Below, piece by piece: positions 8,657 to 17,308 of a DNA stretch of 64,000 nucleotides; the first letter of the stretch is position 1, and every line of letters starts with the position of its first letter. The notes beneath the pieces were generated by a model. It worked only from the letters and a program-made list of their open reading frames with translations, had not been told where the DNA came from and searched no databases. The DNA is taken from NCBI RefSeq assembly GCF_008727865.1, contig NZ_VTWU01000007.1, positions 272,618 to 336,617 on the forward strand, in the 5' to 3' direction. Made by a program: the position numbers and the translations under genes. The stretch comes from Hymenobacter busanensis (GTDB taxonomy: Bacteria > Bacteroidota > Bacteroidia > Cytophagales > Hymenobacteraceae).

Positions 8657-10906
8657 TTAGTCGCGCAGCACGCGGCGCACCAGCGGCTGGCCGTCGGTGC
8701 CTTGCAGGCGCAGCAGGTACAGCCCGCGCGGCAGGGTCGAGAGGTCGACAGCCGCGGCGGTGCCGGGCACCAGGCGCACCTGCGAGCGGAGCACCACGGC
8801 ACCCAGGGTGTTTTCCACCGTCAGGGCGTAGGTGTCGGTGGCGCGTCCCTCGGCCAGCTGCAGGTGCACACGACCGTCGGGGGTGGGGTTCGGGTACACG
8901 CTCAGGCTAGCTAGGCTGCGCGCTTCCTGCGCCGACAGCAGCGGGGTAATATTCACCGAGTAGTCCTCGGTTTCGGCGTTTGCCTGGTTGACTTGACACG
9001 CAAACGGGGCGTTGTTGTTCAGCCGGGTGATGATGCGCATGCGGGTGAAGCCAACCACGCTGGCAAGGTTGGGCACGGTGAAATTGGCGCTGAGCGCGGC
9101 CCCCGACTGCGTGTTGTATAGGATTTCGCTGGCGTTGTCGAACACCCCGTTGCGGTTGTAGTCAATCCAGGCCGTGGTGGTGCGGTTGAACGTGGTGCCC
9201 GACACCACCGACATGTTGTAGGTGCTTCCCTGGCGCAGCGACATGACCTTGGTAGTGTAGTCGCCGTAGCCGTTGGCCTCGGCGGCCGAGCTGTTGGAAA
9301 ACGGTGTGGGCAACGTCGAGCCGCTCACCGTTACGTTGGCAATCCAGATGTTCGCGGTGGTGCCGGAGGAAGTCGAGGCGCAGTACGTGATACACGGCAC
9401 GGCTACGGCTATGTAGTTGGCTTTGGTCGAAATGTTCTGACCAAACGCGTTGCTGGCCGTCAGCGTCACAGTGTATACTCCCGACGTGGTGTAGGCGTGG
9501 GTGGGGTTCTGCTGGGTGCTGGTGGTGTTGTCGCCGAAATTCCAGAGCCACGACGTGGGCGCGTTCTGGCTTTGGTCGGTGAACTGCACCGTGCTGGCGC
9601 AGGTGCTGGAGTAGTTCGAGGTGAAGTTGGCAATGGGCGGCTGCGTGTTGGGCAGCACCGTCACCGAGTAGTCTTCGGCCTGCCCGAACTGCACACTGCC
9701 GCAAGGGCTGACGATAGAGCCGGCGAAGTCGGAAATGACGCGCAGGCGCAAGGGCGTATTCTTGAGGGCGCTTCCCGGGATGGTAAGGGTAGCGAAGACG
9801 TTCGTGGTACGGTTCAGGGCCGTCAGCAGCAGCTCGTTGCTCGTAAAGGTGCCGTCGTTGTTCAAATCCAGCCACACCCGCGTATCCTGGGCGTTGGTGT
9901 TGCCGGTCTGTACACTAACGGTGTAGCTGTTGCCCTCTATCAAACTTACCCGTTTGGTGCAGGTGAAATCCTGGTAGCCCACCGAGCCGTCGGCCGACGA
10001 GTTGGAGAGCGAGCCGAGCGCGAAGCCGGTGATGCCGTAGCCGCAGCAGTAGTTGACGGTGGCCGCGGCGCAGGTGGCGGCGGCCGGGGCCGGCACCTGG
10101 GTGTTGTAGGTGATGTAACCCGCGCGGGTGCTCAAGTTGTTGCCGGCCGCGTTGGTGGCCGTCAGCGTCACAGTGTAGGTGCCGGGCGTGGTGTAGCAGT
10201 GGCGCGGGTTCTGCTGGGTGCTGGTGGTGTTGTCGCCGAAATTCCAGAGCCACGACGTGGGCGCGTTCTGGCTTTGGTCGGTGAACTGCACGCAGCCCGA
10301 GCAGGTCAGCGGCTGGTCGCCCACGAAAGCGGCCACGGGCGCGGCCGTGCTGGCCTGCAGCGTCACGGCGTAGTCTTCGGTTTGCGAGTACTGCGACGTG
10401 GTGCAGGGCCCCGGAAGGGTCGTCAGGCTGTAGTCGGCGGCCACGCGCAGGCGCAGCGGCACGCCCACCGCCGCCCCGGCCCCGATGCGCACCGTGCGCG
10501 TTTGCAGGCCCGTACCCGAGGAGGCGAAGATTTCCTCCGTGCTGGTGTTGAACTGCCCGTCGTTGTTGAGGTCGAGCCAGGCGCGCACGTTCTCGGCCGC
10601 GCCGGCGTTGGTCGTCACCCGCATCACGTAGTCCACACCCACGGTGAGGGTGGTGGCCACGGCCGGTACCGGGCCCACGGCGCAGGAATAATCCTTGTAG
10701 CCGTCGCGCACGCCCGCCGTGGTGTTGTTGATCGTGTTGAGCGTCACGTTCAGAATCCCCATGTTAAAGGGGTAGTTTGCCGCCGGGGCCGAGCCCGGCA
10801 CGCACGCCGCCACTGGGCACTGCGCCTGCACTGCAGGTGCCAGCAACGTCAACAAAGGCAGTAAAATAGCCGGCGCCCAGCGCCGTAGGGGTAGCATGTG
10901 TGGCAT
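8657..10906 (-). CDS. T9SS-sorted protein with GEVED and PKD domains
   Basis: This secreted protein has about 749 residues. The start at 10906 (MPHMLPLRRW) leads into a hydrophobic signal ending AVQAQ; an ATG three codons later (10897) is equally plausible. Three GEVED-type modules show the marker W-x-D-x-N-x-(D/N)-G strings (WLDLNNDGQF, WLDLNNDGTF, WIDYNRNGVF) and end in AEDYSV or TEDYSV. Between them are two nearly identical PKD domains (SWLWNFGDNTTSTQQNP). The last 80 residues form a T9SS type A sorting domain beginning SVYPNPTPDGR. It is probably cell-surface or secreted. The near identity of the two PKD copies at DNA level suggests recent duplication. Confidence 0.88.
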   Translation of the reverse strand: MPHMLPLRRWAPAILLPLLTLLAPAVQAQCPVAACVPGSAPAANYPFNMGILNVTLNTINNTTAGVRDGYKDYSCAVGPVPAVATTLTVGVDYVMRVTTNAGAAENVRAWLDLNNDGQFNTSTEEIFASSGTGLQTRTVRIGAGAAVGVPLRLRVAADYSLTTLPGPCTTSQYSQTEDYAVTLQASTAAPVAAFVGDQPLTCSGCVQFTDQSQNAPTSWLWNFGDNTTSTQQNPRHCYTTPGTYTVTLTATNAAGNNLSTRAGYITYNTQVPAPAAATCAAATVNYCCGYGITGFALGSLSNSSADGSVGYQDFTCTKRVSLIEGNSYTVSVQTGNTNAQDTRVWLDLNNDGTFTSNELLLTALNRTTNVFATLTIPGSALKNTPLRLRVISDFAGSIVSPCGSVQFGQAEDYSVTVLPNTQPPIANFTSNYSSTCASTVQFTDQSQNAPTSWLWNFGDNTTSTQQNPTHAYTTSGVYTVTLTASNAFGQNISTKANYIAVAVPCITYCASTSSGTTANIWIANVTVSGSTLPTPFSNSSAAEANGYGDYTTKVMSLRQGSTYNMSVVSGTTFNRTTTAWIDYNRNGVFDNASEILYNTQSGAALSANFTVPNLASVVGFTRMRIITRLNNNAPFACQVNQANAETEDYSVNITPLLSAQEARSLASLSVYPNPTPDGRVHLQLAEGRATDTYALTVENTLGAVVLRSQVRLVPGTAAAVDLSTLPRGLYLLRLQGTDGQPLVRRVLRD

Positions 10907-11094
10907 AGAAAGTCCCAGTGAGAGTGGGGAATTCGGGTCGTTAAAGGTAGCGACTAAATCCAATCAACCATACCGACAATGCAACCTCTTATGTGATTAA
11001 TCGTATGGGCGCGCCCGATTGGGCCGCCGTTTCCAAAGCCCGTAGCTTTGCGGGCCCGCAGCCGCAGGGTTGCGCGTTCCAATTGATCCAGCAT

Positions 11095-11925
11095 ATGCAA
11101 GGAAAAGTAGTCTTGATTACGGGTGGTACCTCGGGCATTGGGCGCGCCTGCGCCGTAGCCTTTGGTCAGGCGGGCGCCCGCGTTGCCGTTACCGGCCGCG
11201 ACGAAGCGCGCCTGCGCGAAACCGCCGAGCAACTCCGCGCTTTGGGCATCGACGCCCGCACCATTCGGGCCGACGTGGCTTCGGAAGCCGACTGCCGCCG
11301 CGCCGTGGAGGAAACTGTGCAGGCGTTTGGCCGCCTCGACGTGCTGCTCAACAACGCCGGCATTTCTATGCGCGCCCTGTTCCAAGATGCCGAGTTGGAG
11401 GTAATTCAGCGGCTGATGCAAACCAATTTTTTCGGCACCGTGTACACCACCAAATACGCCCTGCCGCACGTGCTGGCGGCGCGGGGTAGTGTCGTGGGCG
11501 TGTCGAGCATTGCTGGCTACCGCGGCTTGCCGGGCCGCACCGGGTATTCGGCTTCCAAATTTGCCATGCAGGGCTTTCTGGAAGCGCTGCGCACCGAAGT
11601 GCACCCGCAGGGCGTGCACGTGCTGACGGCCTGCCCGGGTTTCACCAGCTCCAACATCCGCAATACCGCCCTGGCCGCCGACGGCTCCCAGCAAGGCGAG
11701 TCGCCGCGCGACGAAAACCAGATGATGAGCAGCGAGGAGGTGGCCCGGCATATCCTGCACGCCGTGCAAACCCGCAAGCCCACACTGGTGCTGACGGGCA
11801 AGGGCAGGTTGACGGTCTTTCTCAACAAGTGGCTGCCCGCCAGTATAATGGACCGCCTCGTGCTCAACGAATTTCAAAAAGAGAAAAATTCGCCGGTTGG
11901 TCACAAGCCCGCCCCCAGCCAGTAA
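11095..11925 (+). CDS. Short-chain dehydrogenase/reductase (SDR)
   Basis: This is a classical SDR of 276 residues. The nucleotide-binding motif TGGTSGIG lies at residues 9-16, NNAG near residue 86, and the catalytic Ser with the YSASK motif near 138-154. The ATG at 11095 is chosen because MQGKVVLITGG is the usual SDR start; the frame upstream to 10993 has no homology-like features. The C-terminal helix region ends in a basic tail. The substrate cannot be predicted. It is transcribed divergently from the GEVED gene and stands alone. Confidence 0.88.
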   Translation: MQGKVVLITGGTSGIGRACAVAFGQAGARVAVTGRDEARLRETAEQLRALGIDARTIRADVASEADCRRAVEETVQAFGRLDVLLNNAGISMRALFQDAELEVIQRLMQTNFFGTVYTTKYALPHVLAARGSVVGVSSIAGYRGLPGRTGYSASKFAMQGFLEALRTEVHPQGVHVLTACPGFTSSNIRNTALAADGSQQGESPRDENQMMSSEEVARHILHAVQTRKPTLVLTGKGRLTVFLNKWLPASIMDRLVLNEFQKEKNSPVGHKPAPSQ

Positions 11926-12263
11926 GCGGCTGGTTTAGGTCGAGGCAATAGAGGTGGAGTAGGTAAGTAAAGTAACAAAGGTGGCCACGCAGCAGCCTTT
12001 GTATGCAACGTCCCTAACTACCTCTGAGCCCCGGCCATCGACTAGTAGACATTATGAGTCCATGGCCGGGCTGCGCGGCTGATGGTTTCCGTCAGCACCG
12101 TTGCGGCTTGGCTTTAGGTGTTCCTCACTTGTGTCTATGCCTCGTTGCTGGTAATGCTCTGGTCATGGCTTCAACGGGCCAAACTTGAACCGCCGGGTCC
12201 CTATTCTGCTGGATACTGAGCCAGCCTAATGGGCTTCAGTGGCATCAGGCTCATGGAAGGCTA
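11926..12263. other. Intergenic region, nothing recognised
   Basis: These 338 bp lie between the convergent 3' ends of the SDR gene and the BatE-like gene. I see no convincing ORF, strong hairpin or tRNA. Confidence 0.6.
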
Positions 12264-12989
12264 TTACTGGACCAGCAGCAAATCGTGCTGACGGATGTAG
12301 GCCATGCGGCCGCGCCACACCACTTGGTACCAGATGTCGCGCTTGCCTCTTACCAAGAGCCGGTCCCCGCTGGCTACGGTAGTCAGCCAGTCGCTAGCAG
12401 CGCTCGGGGCTGCCATAAGTGCTGCATGAGGTTGGCAAACCAAGCCTGCAGTCGGCGGAGCCAGCAACTCCATAAATGCTCCCACCAGCAGCAGGTAGCA
12501 ACCATATACCACCCACCAACCACGCCCCACCCGGCGTTGCCGCAATAGCAATAGCATGCCCACTACCACGGCCACGGTGAGCAGGCTTTGTAGCACAACC
12601 GGGTAATAGCGCCTCACCGAAACCATCAACTGCTGCTGCCAAGTGCTCGGATAGCCTGTCAACTGACGGTTTTGCGCCATCTCGACCATTTTGCGCCACA
12701 CAGCCCAAGTGGGGTAGCGGGCTTGGTATAGGCTTAAGTAGTACAGCGCCGAAGCACTACGGTTGTGGCTTTCTTGGGTAGCAGCCATTCGCAATAACAT
12801 CCGCGGGCTTGCTTGCTGGTGTTTGAGGATCTTCCGGTAAAGGGGGTAAGCCCGCTCAGCTTGTCCGTGTGTAGTCAAAGAATCTGCTCGAAGCAGTGCT
12901 TTGCTAGTTTCTTGAGCTTGAGCAATTTGAGTAAAAAACGCTAGTAGCGCTAAAAAAAACGTGATTTTTTTCTGTCTAAAGTTTGGCAT
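12264..12989 (-). CDS. BatE-like TPR/SH3 membrane protein
   Basis: This 241-residue protein has an N-terminal signal peptide (FFLALLAFFTQIAQAQ) and a TPR-like stretch (ALLRADSLTTHGQAERAYPLYRKIL split over two helices). Two transmembrane helices follow around LLTVAVVVGMLLLL and VVYGCYLLLVGAFM. The C-terminal 60 residues resemble a bacterial SH3 domain (SGDRLLVRGKRDIWYQV). This order matches BatE of the Bacteroides aerotolerance operon, though no other bat gene is next to it. The ATG at 12989 is preferred over the TTG just upstream. The name is a family-level inference. Confidence 0.65.
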   Translation of the reverse strand: MPNFRQKKITFFLALLAFFTQIAQAQETSKALLRADSLTTHGQAERAYPLYRKILKHQQASPRMLLRMAATQESHNRSASALYYLSLYQARYPTWAVWRKMVEMAQNRQLTGYPSTWQQQLMVSVRRYYPVVLQSLLTVAVVVGMLLLLRQRRVGRGWWVVYGCYLLLVGAFMELLAPPTAGLVCQPHAALMAAPSAASDWLTTVASGDRLLVRGKRDIWYQVVWRGRMAYIRQHDLLLVQ

Positions 12990-13013
12990 CAATGCTTCAG
13001 CCCGCTACTTTTG
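12982..13013 (+). promoter_or_regulatory. Bacteroidota-type promoter of tRNA-Lys
   Basis: TTTG at 12982-12985 is followed after 20 nt by TACTTTTG at 13006-13013, a full match to the Bacteroidota -33/-7 consensus (TTTG, then TAnnTTTG). It sits 45 bp before the tRNA gene and overlaps the start codon of the divergent BatE-like gene. Confidence 0.75.
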
Positions 13014-13058
13014 TACCCGCAATTCAACAACAACTAGTCGCTGAATCGCAAAGGAAAT

Positions 13059-13131
13059 GATTCTGTAGCTCAGCTGGTAGAGCAGTACACTTTTAATGTA
13101 CGGGTCCTGGGTTCGAATCCCAGCGGAATCA
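13059..13131 (+). tRNA. tRNA-Lys (anticodon TTT)
   Basis: This is a 73-nt cloverleaf. The 7-bp acceptor stem (GATTCTG / CGGAATC) has one G-T pair, the D arm is TAGCTCAGCTGGTAGAGC, and the anticodon loop CTTTTAA contains TTT. The T arm is CCTGGGTTCGAATCCCAGC. The discriminator is A and CCA is not encoded. Its 3' 30 nt form the left boundary repeat of the genomic island, so the gene is the integration target and is kept intact. Confidence 0.97.
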
Positions 13132-13132
13132 C
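13102..13132 (+). repeat. attL: 31-bp direct repeat within tRNA-Lys
   Basis: This 31-bp segment covers the T arm and 3' acceptor strand of tRNA-Lys (starts GGGTCCTGGGTTCG, ends CGGAATCAC). It recurs perfectly at 35168-35198 in the same orientation. The bases on either side differ (C/A before, A/C after), so 31 bp is the exact extent. Such a repeat is the expected product of site-specific integration by a tyrosine recombinase into a tRNA 3' end. Confidence 0.93.
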
Positions 13133-13137
13133 AGAAC

Positions 13138-13170
13138 GCCCTGTAAGTCAAGTACTTACAGGGCTTTTTT
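13138..13170 (+). terminator. Terminator after tRNA-Lys
   Basis: An 11-bp perfect stem (GCCCTGTAAGT / ACTTACAGGGC) with a 5-nt loop is followed by six T. It lies just inside the island, so it probably came with the element and replaced the host terminator, now found at 35205-35235. Confidence 0.88.
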
Positions 13171-13181
13171 GTGCTTGTTAA

Positions 13182-13215
13182 GTTTCTAGTCGAGTTACTT
13201 CTCGCTCGGTTTAGA
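13182..13215 (+). repeat. Subterminal repeat, left (possible integrase arm site)
   Basis: GTTTCTAGTCGAGTTACTT and the following 15 bp match 35063-35096 near the right end in the same orientation, with a few substitutions and one-base gaps (about 28 of 34 positions). Both copies lie inside the island, about 50 and 70 bp from the core repeats. That is where arm-type integrase-binding sites are often found. The function is inferred. Confidence 0.5.
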
Positions 13216-13595
13216 GCTGCTGAATCGCTCTGAGCCGGTTAAAACACTATTAAGCACGCATTTCGGCTCGTCTGTTGAGCCCGGATGCCTGGACTAGCCT
13301 TTCTGCTTGCTTAGAGGACAGAATGCGATACAGGAGCCGATTTGATCCTACATCAGCTCTGCCGTAAGGGCAGCAGCCCATGAGTCGGAAGTAGGCGTTT
13401 ATTTTTCCTTGGTTTCCAGTCGGGAAGTACTGTACATTGTTACCCCGCTCCCGGCGCATTAACAACTAGCCAGTTCTACGACAGCTTGGCTACTCGATCA
13501 GCTTGAGTCGCACATTGAACCTGCCCTCTAGAACTCAAGATGCTTGCCCAGGCGCTGGTGTAGTGGATTCGCTAGACACTCATTAACCCGCTTGC
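13216..13595. other. Island left end, no gene recognised
   Basis: These are 380 bp between the subterminal repeat and the first cargo gene. A 71-codon frame exists on the - strand (13250-13465) but has no recognisable motif and is Arg/Cys-rich, so I do not call it. Nothing else is evident. Confidence 0.5.
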
Positions 13596-14066
13596 ATGGA
13601 AAACTTTTTACTTGACGGTGAAGAATTAATCAGGCACACACCGAACAACGTTGTCGTGCTGACAACGCACCGGCTACGGTACAGCGCAGCTAACTCCAGC
13701 CACTCTCGCCTCGTTTCGATGATGCTGGATAAGGTCAGCTCGTGCGAGGTTCGCTATGAAAGTCAACCCGGACTGTGGGTTATCGGCTCGCTTTTCGCTA
13801 TCCTGGGAGGCATGGCCCTGTTTGCAGGGGGGACTATCCAGCTGTTTGGTGTGCTGGCAATTGTATTAGGCCTCGTACTAATCGTAGCCTATTTGTCTAC
13901 CAGAAGGCACATCGTCAGTATCACCTCGGATGGCGGAACCCGCATTGGTTTTGAAACCAAAGGACTGAAAAGAGAAGCTGTAATCGCTTTTGTGAACGAG
14001 ATCGAAAAGGCTAAAACGGAGCGAGTCGAGCGCCTGTATCAACTCGCCAATTCTGTTTTGGCTTAA
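13596..14066 (+). CDS. Small membrane protein, PH-like fold suspected
   Basis: This is a 156-residue protein I cannot assign firmly. The N-terminal 65 residues (LLDGEELIRHTPNNVVVLTTHRL split here) read like a bacterial PH-domain strand pattern. Two closely spaced transmembrane helices follow (LWVIGSLFAILGGMALF and LFGVLAIVLGLVLIVAYL), then a second beta-rich part and a charged C-terminal helix. It is 22 bp upstream of the PD-(D/E)XK nuclease gene on the same strand, so the two are probably co-transcribed. A membrane sensor or anchor for the nuclease is possible but unproven. Confidence 0.6.
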   Translation: MENFLLDGEELIRHTPNNVVVLTTHRLRYSAANSSHSRLVSMMLDKVSSCEVRYESQPGLWVIGSLFAILGGMALFAGGTIQLFGVLAIVLGLVLIVAYLSTRRHIVSITSDGGTRIGFETKGLKREAVIAFVNEIEKAKTERVERLYQLANSVLA

Positions 14067-14088
14067 GCTGTATTTACCTGTCATTCCC

Positions 14089-15123
14089 ATGAACACCAAA
14101 CCAAATCTCTTCAGCCTTGCCACCAAAGAGCTGTCTCAGGATGCCTTTTTCACCTGGCTGTTGCAATGGGCCGACCAAAGTGCAGCCTCATTCGATCAAC
14201 AGCTTCACCAAGTAGCCAAAGCTTTTGTCCAGCTTCTTCTGGGCGAGTCCAGCGACTACATTGTGAACCAAGTCCAAGCGGGGCGGCAGTGGAAGAACAT
14301 CGATGTATGGGCGGAAGTCAATGGGGAATATTTCATTGCCATCGAAGACAAGACGACAACCGGTGAGCATTCCGAGCAACTGGAGAAGTACAAGAGAGCT
14401 GCTGAAGAACACTACAAGGAAACTGGTTTTAAGCTTGTTTTCATCTACTTGAAGACCGGCAACGAAAGCCTTACAACCTTGAAGAAAATAACGGACAAGG
14501 GCTATACTGTAATCGGCCGGAAGGCCATCTTGGGCGTGTTACAGGCCAAGGGCGTTAACAACGAGATATTCGTCGATTTCGTCGAATATCTCGCAACCAT
14601 CGAAAACCAAACCCAGACTTACAGCACCATTCAGAATATCATTTCCGATTGGAGAGCAGCAGAGGGGTTTTACCTACAATTGCAAGAGCAGTTAGGTAAA
14701 TGGAGCGATTGGGGGTATGTATCCAACCCCACGGGGGGATTTTTGGGTTTCTGGTACAACTGGGCAGAAACCAACGACTATAGCCTCTACATCCAGATCG
14801 AGAATAGATTTGATAGCGGCATCAAAGTGGTTGTCAAGATTGGCGACTGGGAGCCCACTATTGATACGCTTTACCGGATTGTTGCGGAGTTGCAGCCATA
14901 CGCAGTGAAGCACGAGCTTACCCTTGTGAAACCAGACAAGTACAGAACAGGCGACACGTCTACGCTGGCCGTTGTCAAAAACGCTTTTGCCGATGGTGGC
15001 GACGGTAACTTTGACCTTGCTGGATTTGTGCAGGTATTGAAACGTCTGGAATTGGTATTGAACGAGTACGTTGCAGACGCAGAGCGTGTCCTGTCAAGTG
15101 CTGAGGTTAATGATCCTAGCTAG
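14089..15123 (+). CDS. PD-(D/E)XK nuclease-family protein (PDDEXK_4-like)
   Basis: This is a protein of 344 residues. The N-terminal third contains the nuclease core: NIDVWAEV supplies the motif II Asp and IAIEDKTTT supplies E-x-K, followed by a helix EHSEQLEKYKRA. This spacing matches the PDDEXK_4 group of restriction-like nucleases often found alone in defence islands. The C-terminal half has a Trp-rich region (WGYVSNPTGGFLGFWYNW) with no function I can assign. It follows a small membrane protein and ends seven bases before a 26-bp hairpin. An anti-phage role is inferred from fold and location only. Confidence 0.75.
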   Translation: MNTKPNLFSLATKELSQDAFFTWLLQWADQSAASFDQQLHQVAKAFVQLLLGESSDYIVNQVQAGRQWKNIDVWAEVNGEYFIAIEDKTTTGEHSEQLEKYKRAAEEHYKETGFKLVFIYLKTGNESLTTLKKITDKGYTVIGRKAILGVLQAKGVNNEIFVDFVEYLATIENQTQTYSTIQNIISDWRAAEGFYLQLQEQLGKWSDWGYVSNPTGGFLGFWYNWAETNDYSLYIQIENRFDSGIKVVVKIGDWEPTIDTLYRIVAELQPYAVKHELTLVKPDKYRTGDTSTLAVVKNAFADGGDGNFDLAGFVQVLKRLELVLNEYVADAERVLSSAEVNDPS

Positions 15124-15129
15124 GTCATG

Positions 15130-15190
15130 AGCAAGACCGGAAAGAGTAGAAAGCTGGGCGGCCTAGCTTTCTACTCTTTCCGGTCTTGCT
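15130..15190. terminator. 26-bp perfect hairpin between convergent genes
   Basis: The arms 15130-15155 and 15165-15190 are perfect reverse complements (left arm begins AGCAAGACCGGAAAGAG) with a 9-nt loop. There is no T-tract. It lies directly past the nuclease stop codon and faces the HIT operon end at 15348, so it probably terminates the nuclease transcript. Confidence 0.7.
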
Positions 15191-15347
15191 TGGCTCCCTA
15201 GGATGGGCGAATACTATCCGCAAACAGGCGGTTTCTTGTTGTTGGGTAAGAGCTTTTACGAAGGCGGTGACAAGTGGCTTGTTCGCAGCATCAGGGCGGA
15301 GGCTGAGGCTACATCTGTTTGCAAGGGCAAGGCTTACGTGCTTCCCT

Positions 15348-15722
15348 CTAATAATCGCCTTTCCCGGCTACACAGTGCCGTACCCCACCCCTAGGACTTT
15401 CCATGTCCCCCAAATAACGAGGAATGACATGGCAGTGGAAGTGGAAAACCGTCTGCCCAGCAGCTTGCCCGCAGTTCATTCCCAAGTTGTAGCCGTCGGG
15501 GCGGTGGCTTTCTTCGATGTTCGCTTTTACCATCTTGATTACGGCGGGCAACTCCTGTAGTTCTTCTTCGCTAAGCTCGAAATAATCCCTGCGCAGTTGC
15601 TTGGTGATAATTAGAGAATGCCCGGGGCTAACCGGGTATCCATCCCTGATCACAAAAAAGTGATCAGTAGTTATAATGTGGTTGTCCGGGCTAATTGAAA
15701 AGAAAACCGAGGGCTTTTCCAT
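15348..15722 (-). CDS. HIT-family nucleotide hydrolase/transferase
   Basis: This is a 124-residue HIT protein. The catalytic triad motif is FHFHCHVIP near residue 100 (H-x-H-x-H-x-x). The N-terminal HFFVIRDGYPVSPGHSLII is the usual nucleotide-pocket strand pair. The ATG at 15722 is preferred to a TTG at 15731. HIT enzymes cleave nucleotide phosphoanhydrides or phosphoramidates such as Ap4A or AMP-lysine. It is the last gene of a three-gene operon behind an HNH nuclease gene, which suggests a nucleotide-linked role in that system rather than housekeeping. Confidence 0.85.
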   Translation of the reverse strand: MEKPSVFFSISPDNHIITTDHFFVIRDGYPVSPGHSLIITKQLRRDYFELSEEELQELPAVIKMVKANIEESHRPDGYNLGMNCGQAAGQTVFHFHCHVIPRYLGDMESPRGGVRHCVAGKGDY

Positions 15723-15763
15723 GTGCGACAAGGGTAAAGCAAATACTGGTTGCGTCGGGGAGT

Positions 15764-16255
15764 TTAGGCCAGCAACGCTTTGAGCCGCTTGTTCTCCTCA
15801 GTAAGCTTGGCTATTCTTTCTTTCAGCTGAAGGTTCTCGTGCGTCAAATCGTACGCCTCCCAGCTATCAAATTTTGAAACCTGCGTGAGGGCTTTGCTTA
15901 TCAGGTACACCGTATTGGAGGCGCTGATATTGGCGGGTTCTGTATGCAGTTGCCGCACTATTCCTCTAGGGTCTATCAGGTCAAAATAAATCCGATCAGG
16001 AAAGTAGTTCGTCGCACTTCCCCAATGGGCCCCAGTTGTCCATTTGCTGTTCCCAAAGCCTGTTGCCTTACCGGCCAAGTCGAAGACCTCAAAGTGCTGA
16101 GCCCAGTTCTGCCCACAAGTATTCTTGGTGCCGTGGGTGATGTATGCCTTCAAAACATACGCTACAGCAGCATTCCGTGCCAGTTCAAAGGAATCGTGGC
16201 GACTTACACGTTTGTTATCGAATACGGCGTAAAATTCCTCTTGCAAGTGCTTCAT
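15764..16255 (-). CDS. Unknown protein with C-terminal coiled coil
   Basis: This is a 163-residue protein of no family I recognise. It opens with MKHLQEEFYAVFDNKRV and carries an aromatic/Gly segment (GNSKWTTGAHWGSATNYFPDR). It ends in about 30 residues of heptad-like coiled coil (NLQLKERIAKLTEENKRLKA). It sits between the HNH gene (36 bp upstream) and the HIT gene (about 40 bp downstream) on one strand. It is therefore probably a structural or adaptor subunit of that operon. Confidence 0.7.
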   Translation of the reverse strand: MKHLQEEFYAVFDNKRVSRHDSFELARNAAVAYVLKAYITHGTKNTCGQNWAQHFEVFDLAGKATGFGNSKWTTGAHWGSATNYFPDRIYFDLIDPRGIVRQLHTEPANISASNTVYLISKALTQVSKFDSWEAYDLTHENLQLKERIAKLTEENKRLKALLA

Positions 16256-16291
16256 ATGATCAGTTGGTATTGGTCATTTCTTTAGCCCTAT

Positions 16292-17308
16292 TCAAAATGC
16301 GCCCTTCTTGTTGTTCAGGCGGGTGATGAGTTTGCGATAGAAAGAATCAGCCTCCGGGTTGTAACCGGCAGCGCCCCCCCAATAATAAGCCCCCAAGATC
16401 TCCTTTGCGTTGTCGTAGTGCTTTCGCAGACTCTTGGCACGTTGAGCGGGGGAAGAGCCGAGCTCTCTTTCTATCTTTCCTTTCCAGGGGTGGTTGCTGC
16501 CCATGATGTTCTCGTTGCGGGCAATCAGCTTCTGGATGAAGTGCTCCCCGACGAGCCTATCGCTCTTGCTGAGATTACAGTCCTGATGGGCAAGCACCAG
16601 GTTCCAGATCTCGTCGTGGTGCAGTACTTGCCTGGGCAGGACATGGTCAACGTGGACCCCGCCTGCAGCCATGGGTTCGCCGCAGTAGAAGCAGGTGTTG
16701 GCTTGGTAGCCTTCCAAGAAAGGAATGTTAGCCGTCAGGTTGGTTCGGTGGTAGCCGTTTAACAGGTAGATGCCCCGCAGGTCGTTGGCGAGTTGTGAGT
16801 GGTCGTGAGAAATCTGAAAGGCACCCTCCAGCAGCCCCCATCGGCTGTCCAGTTGGCTTTGCAGGTTTGCTACTTCGCCGTCGGCCACCCGAAACAAGGC
16901 CTCGGTGAGGTTTAGCGAACGGCCGAAATCAGCGTTGTAAAATTTACCCTGCACGATTTCCCTGTCGGTGCCAATGGTCTGAAACCGGGGTATGACATCG
17001 TGAAAGGCCCGCAGCCCGACTTCCTCCACAGCCTGGGCGTACGTGAGCTTCCCAAGCTGGTACTCCCTGACGATTCGCTCCATGATGGTGAGCCGGGCCG
17101 GGTTGGACTGCTGCGGCATCGCTTGAGCAGCTGCAAGCCGGCTGAGGTAGTTGTCCAGATAAGCTTGCGAAAGGGCATCCCAGGTAACCACCTGCTGGTT
17201 GCGTTGGGTGAGGTCCAGCAGGGTTTTGCCTAGCGCTATCTTGTACGTTGCCGCATTCAGGCCATAGAGGATGATCCCGTTCCAGTATTCTGCCTCGCTG
17301 AATTTCAT
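16292..17308 (-). CDS. HNH endonuclease domain protein
   Basis: This is a 338-residue protein. Its HNH core is in the last third: CFYCGEP supplies the first Cys pair, GGVHVDHVLPRQ the catalytic His, and WNLVLAHQDCNLSKSD the Asn and structural residues. The first 200 residues are helical and unlike common restriction enzymes, so they may provide specificity or partner binding. It is the first gene of the HNH / unknown / HIT operon and diverges from the EVE-HNH gene across a 114-bp shared promoter region. DNA cleavage is expected from the domain; an immune role is inferred from the neighbourhood. Confidence 0.8.
   Translation of the reverse strand: MKFSEAEYWNGIILYGLNAATYKIALGKTLLDLTQRNQQVVTWDALSQAYLDNYLSRLAAAQAMPQQSNPARLTIMERIVREYQLGKLTYAQAVEEVGLRAFHDVIPRFQTIGTDREIVQGKFYNADFGRSLNLTEALFRVADGEVANLQSQLDSRWGLLEGAFQISHDHSQLANDLRGIYLLNGYHRTNLTANIPFLEGYQANTCFYCGEPMAAGGVHVDHVLPRQVLHHDEIWNLVLAHQDCNLSKSDRLVGEHFIQKLIARNENIMGSNHPWKGKIERELGSSPAQRAKSLRKHYDNAKEILGAYYWGGAAGYNPEADSFYRKLITRLNNKKGAF

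Noticed and set aside
13250..13465. 71-codon - strand frame at the island's left end
   Set aside because: No motif, unusual Arg/Cys content and no plausible promoter; too weak to call.
15186..15560. 124-codon + strand frame opposite the HIT gene
   Set aside because: Antisense to a clear HIT domain with the His triad motif.
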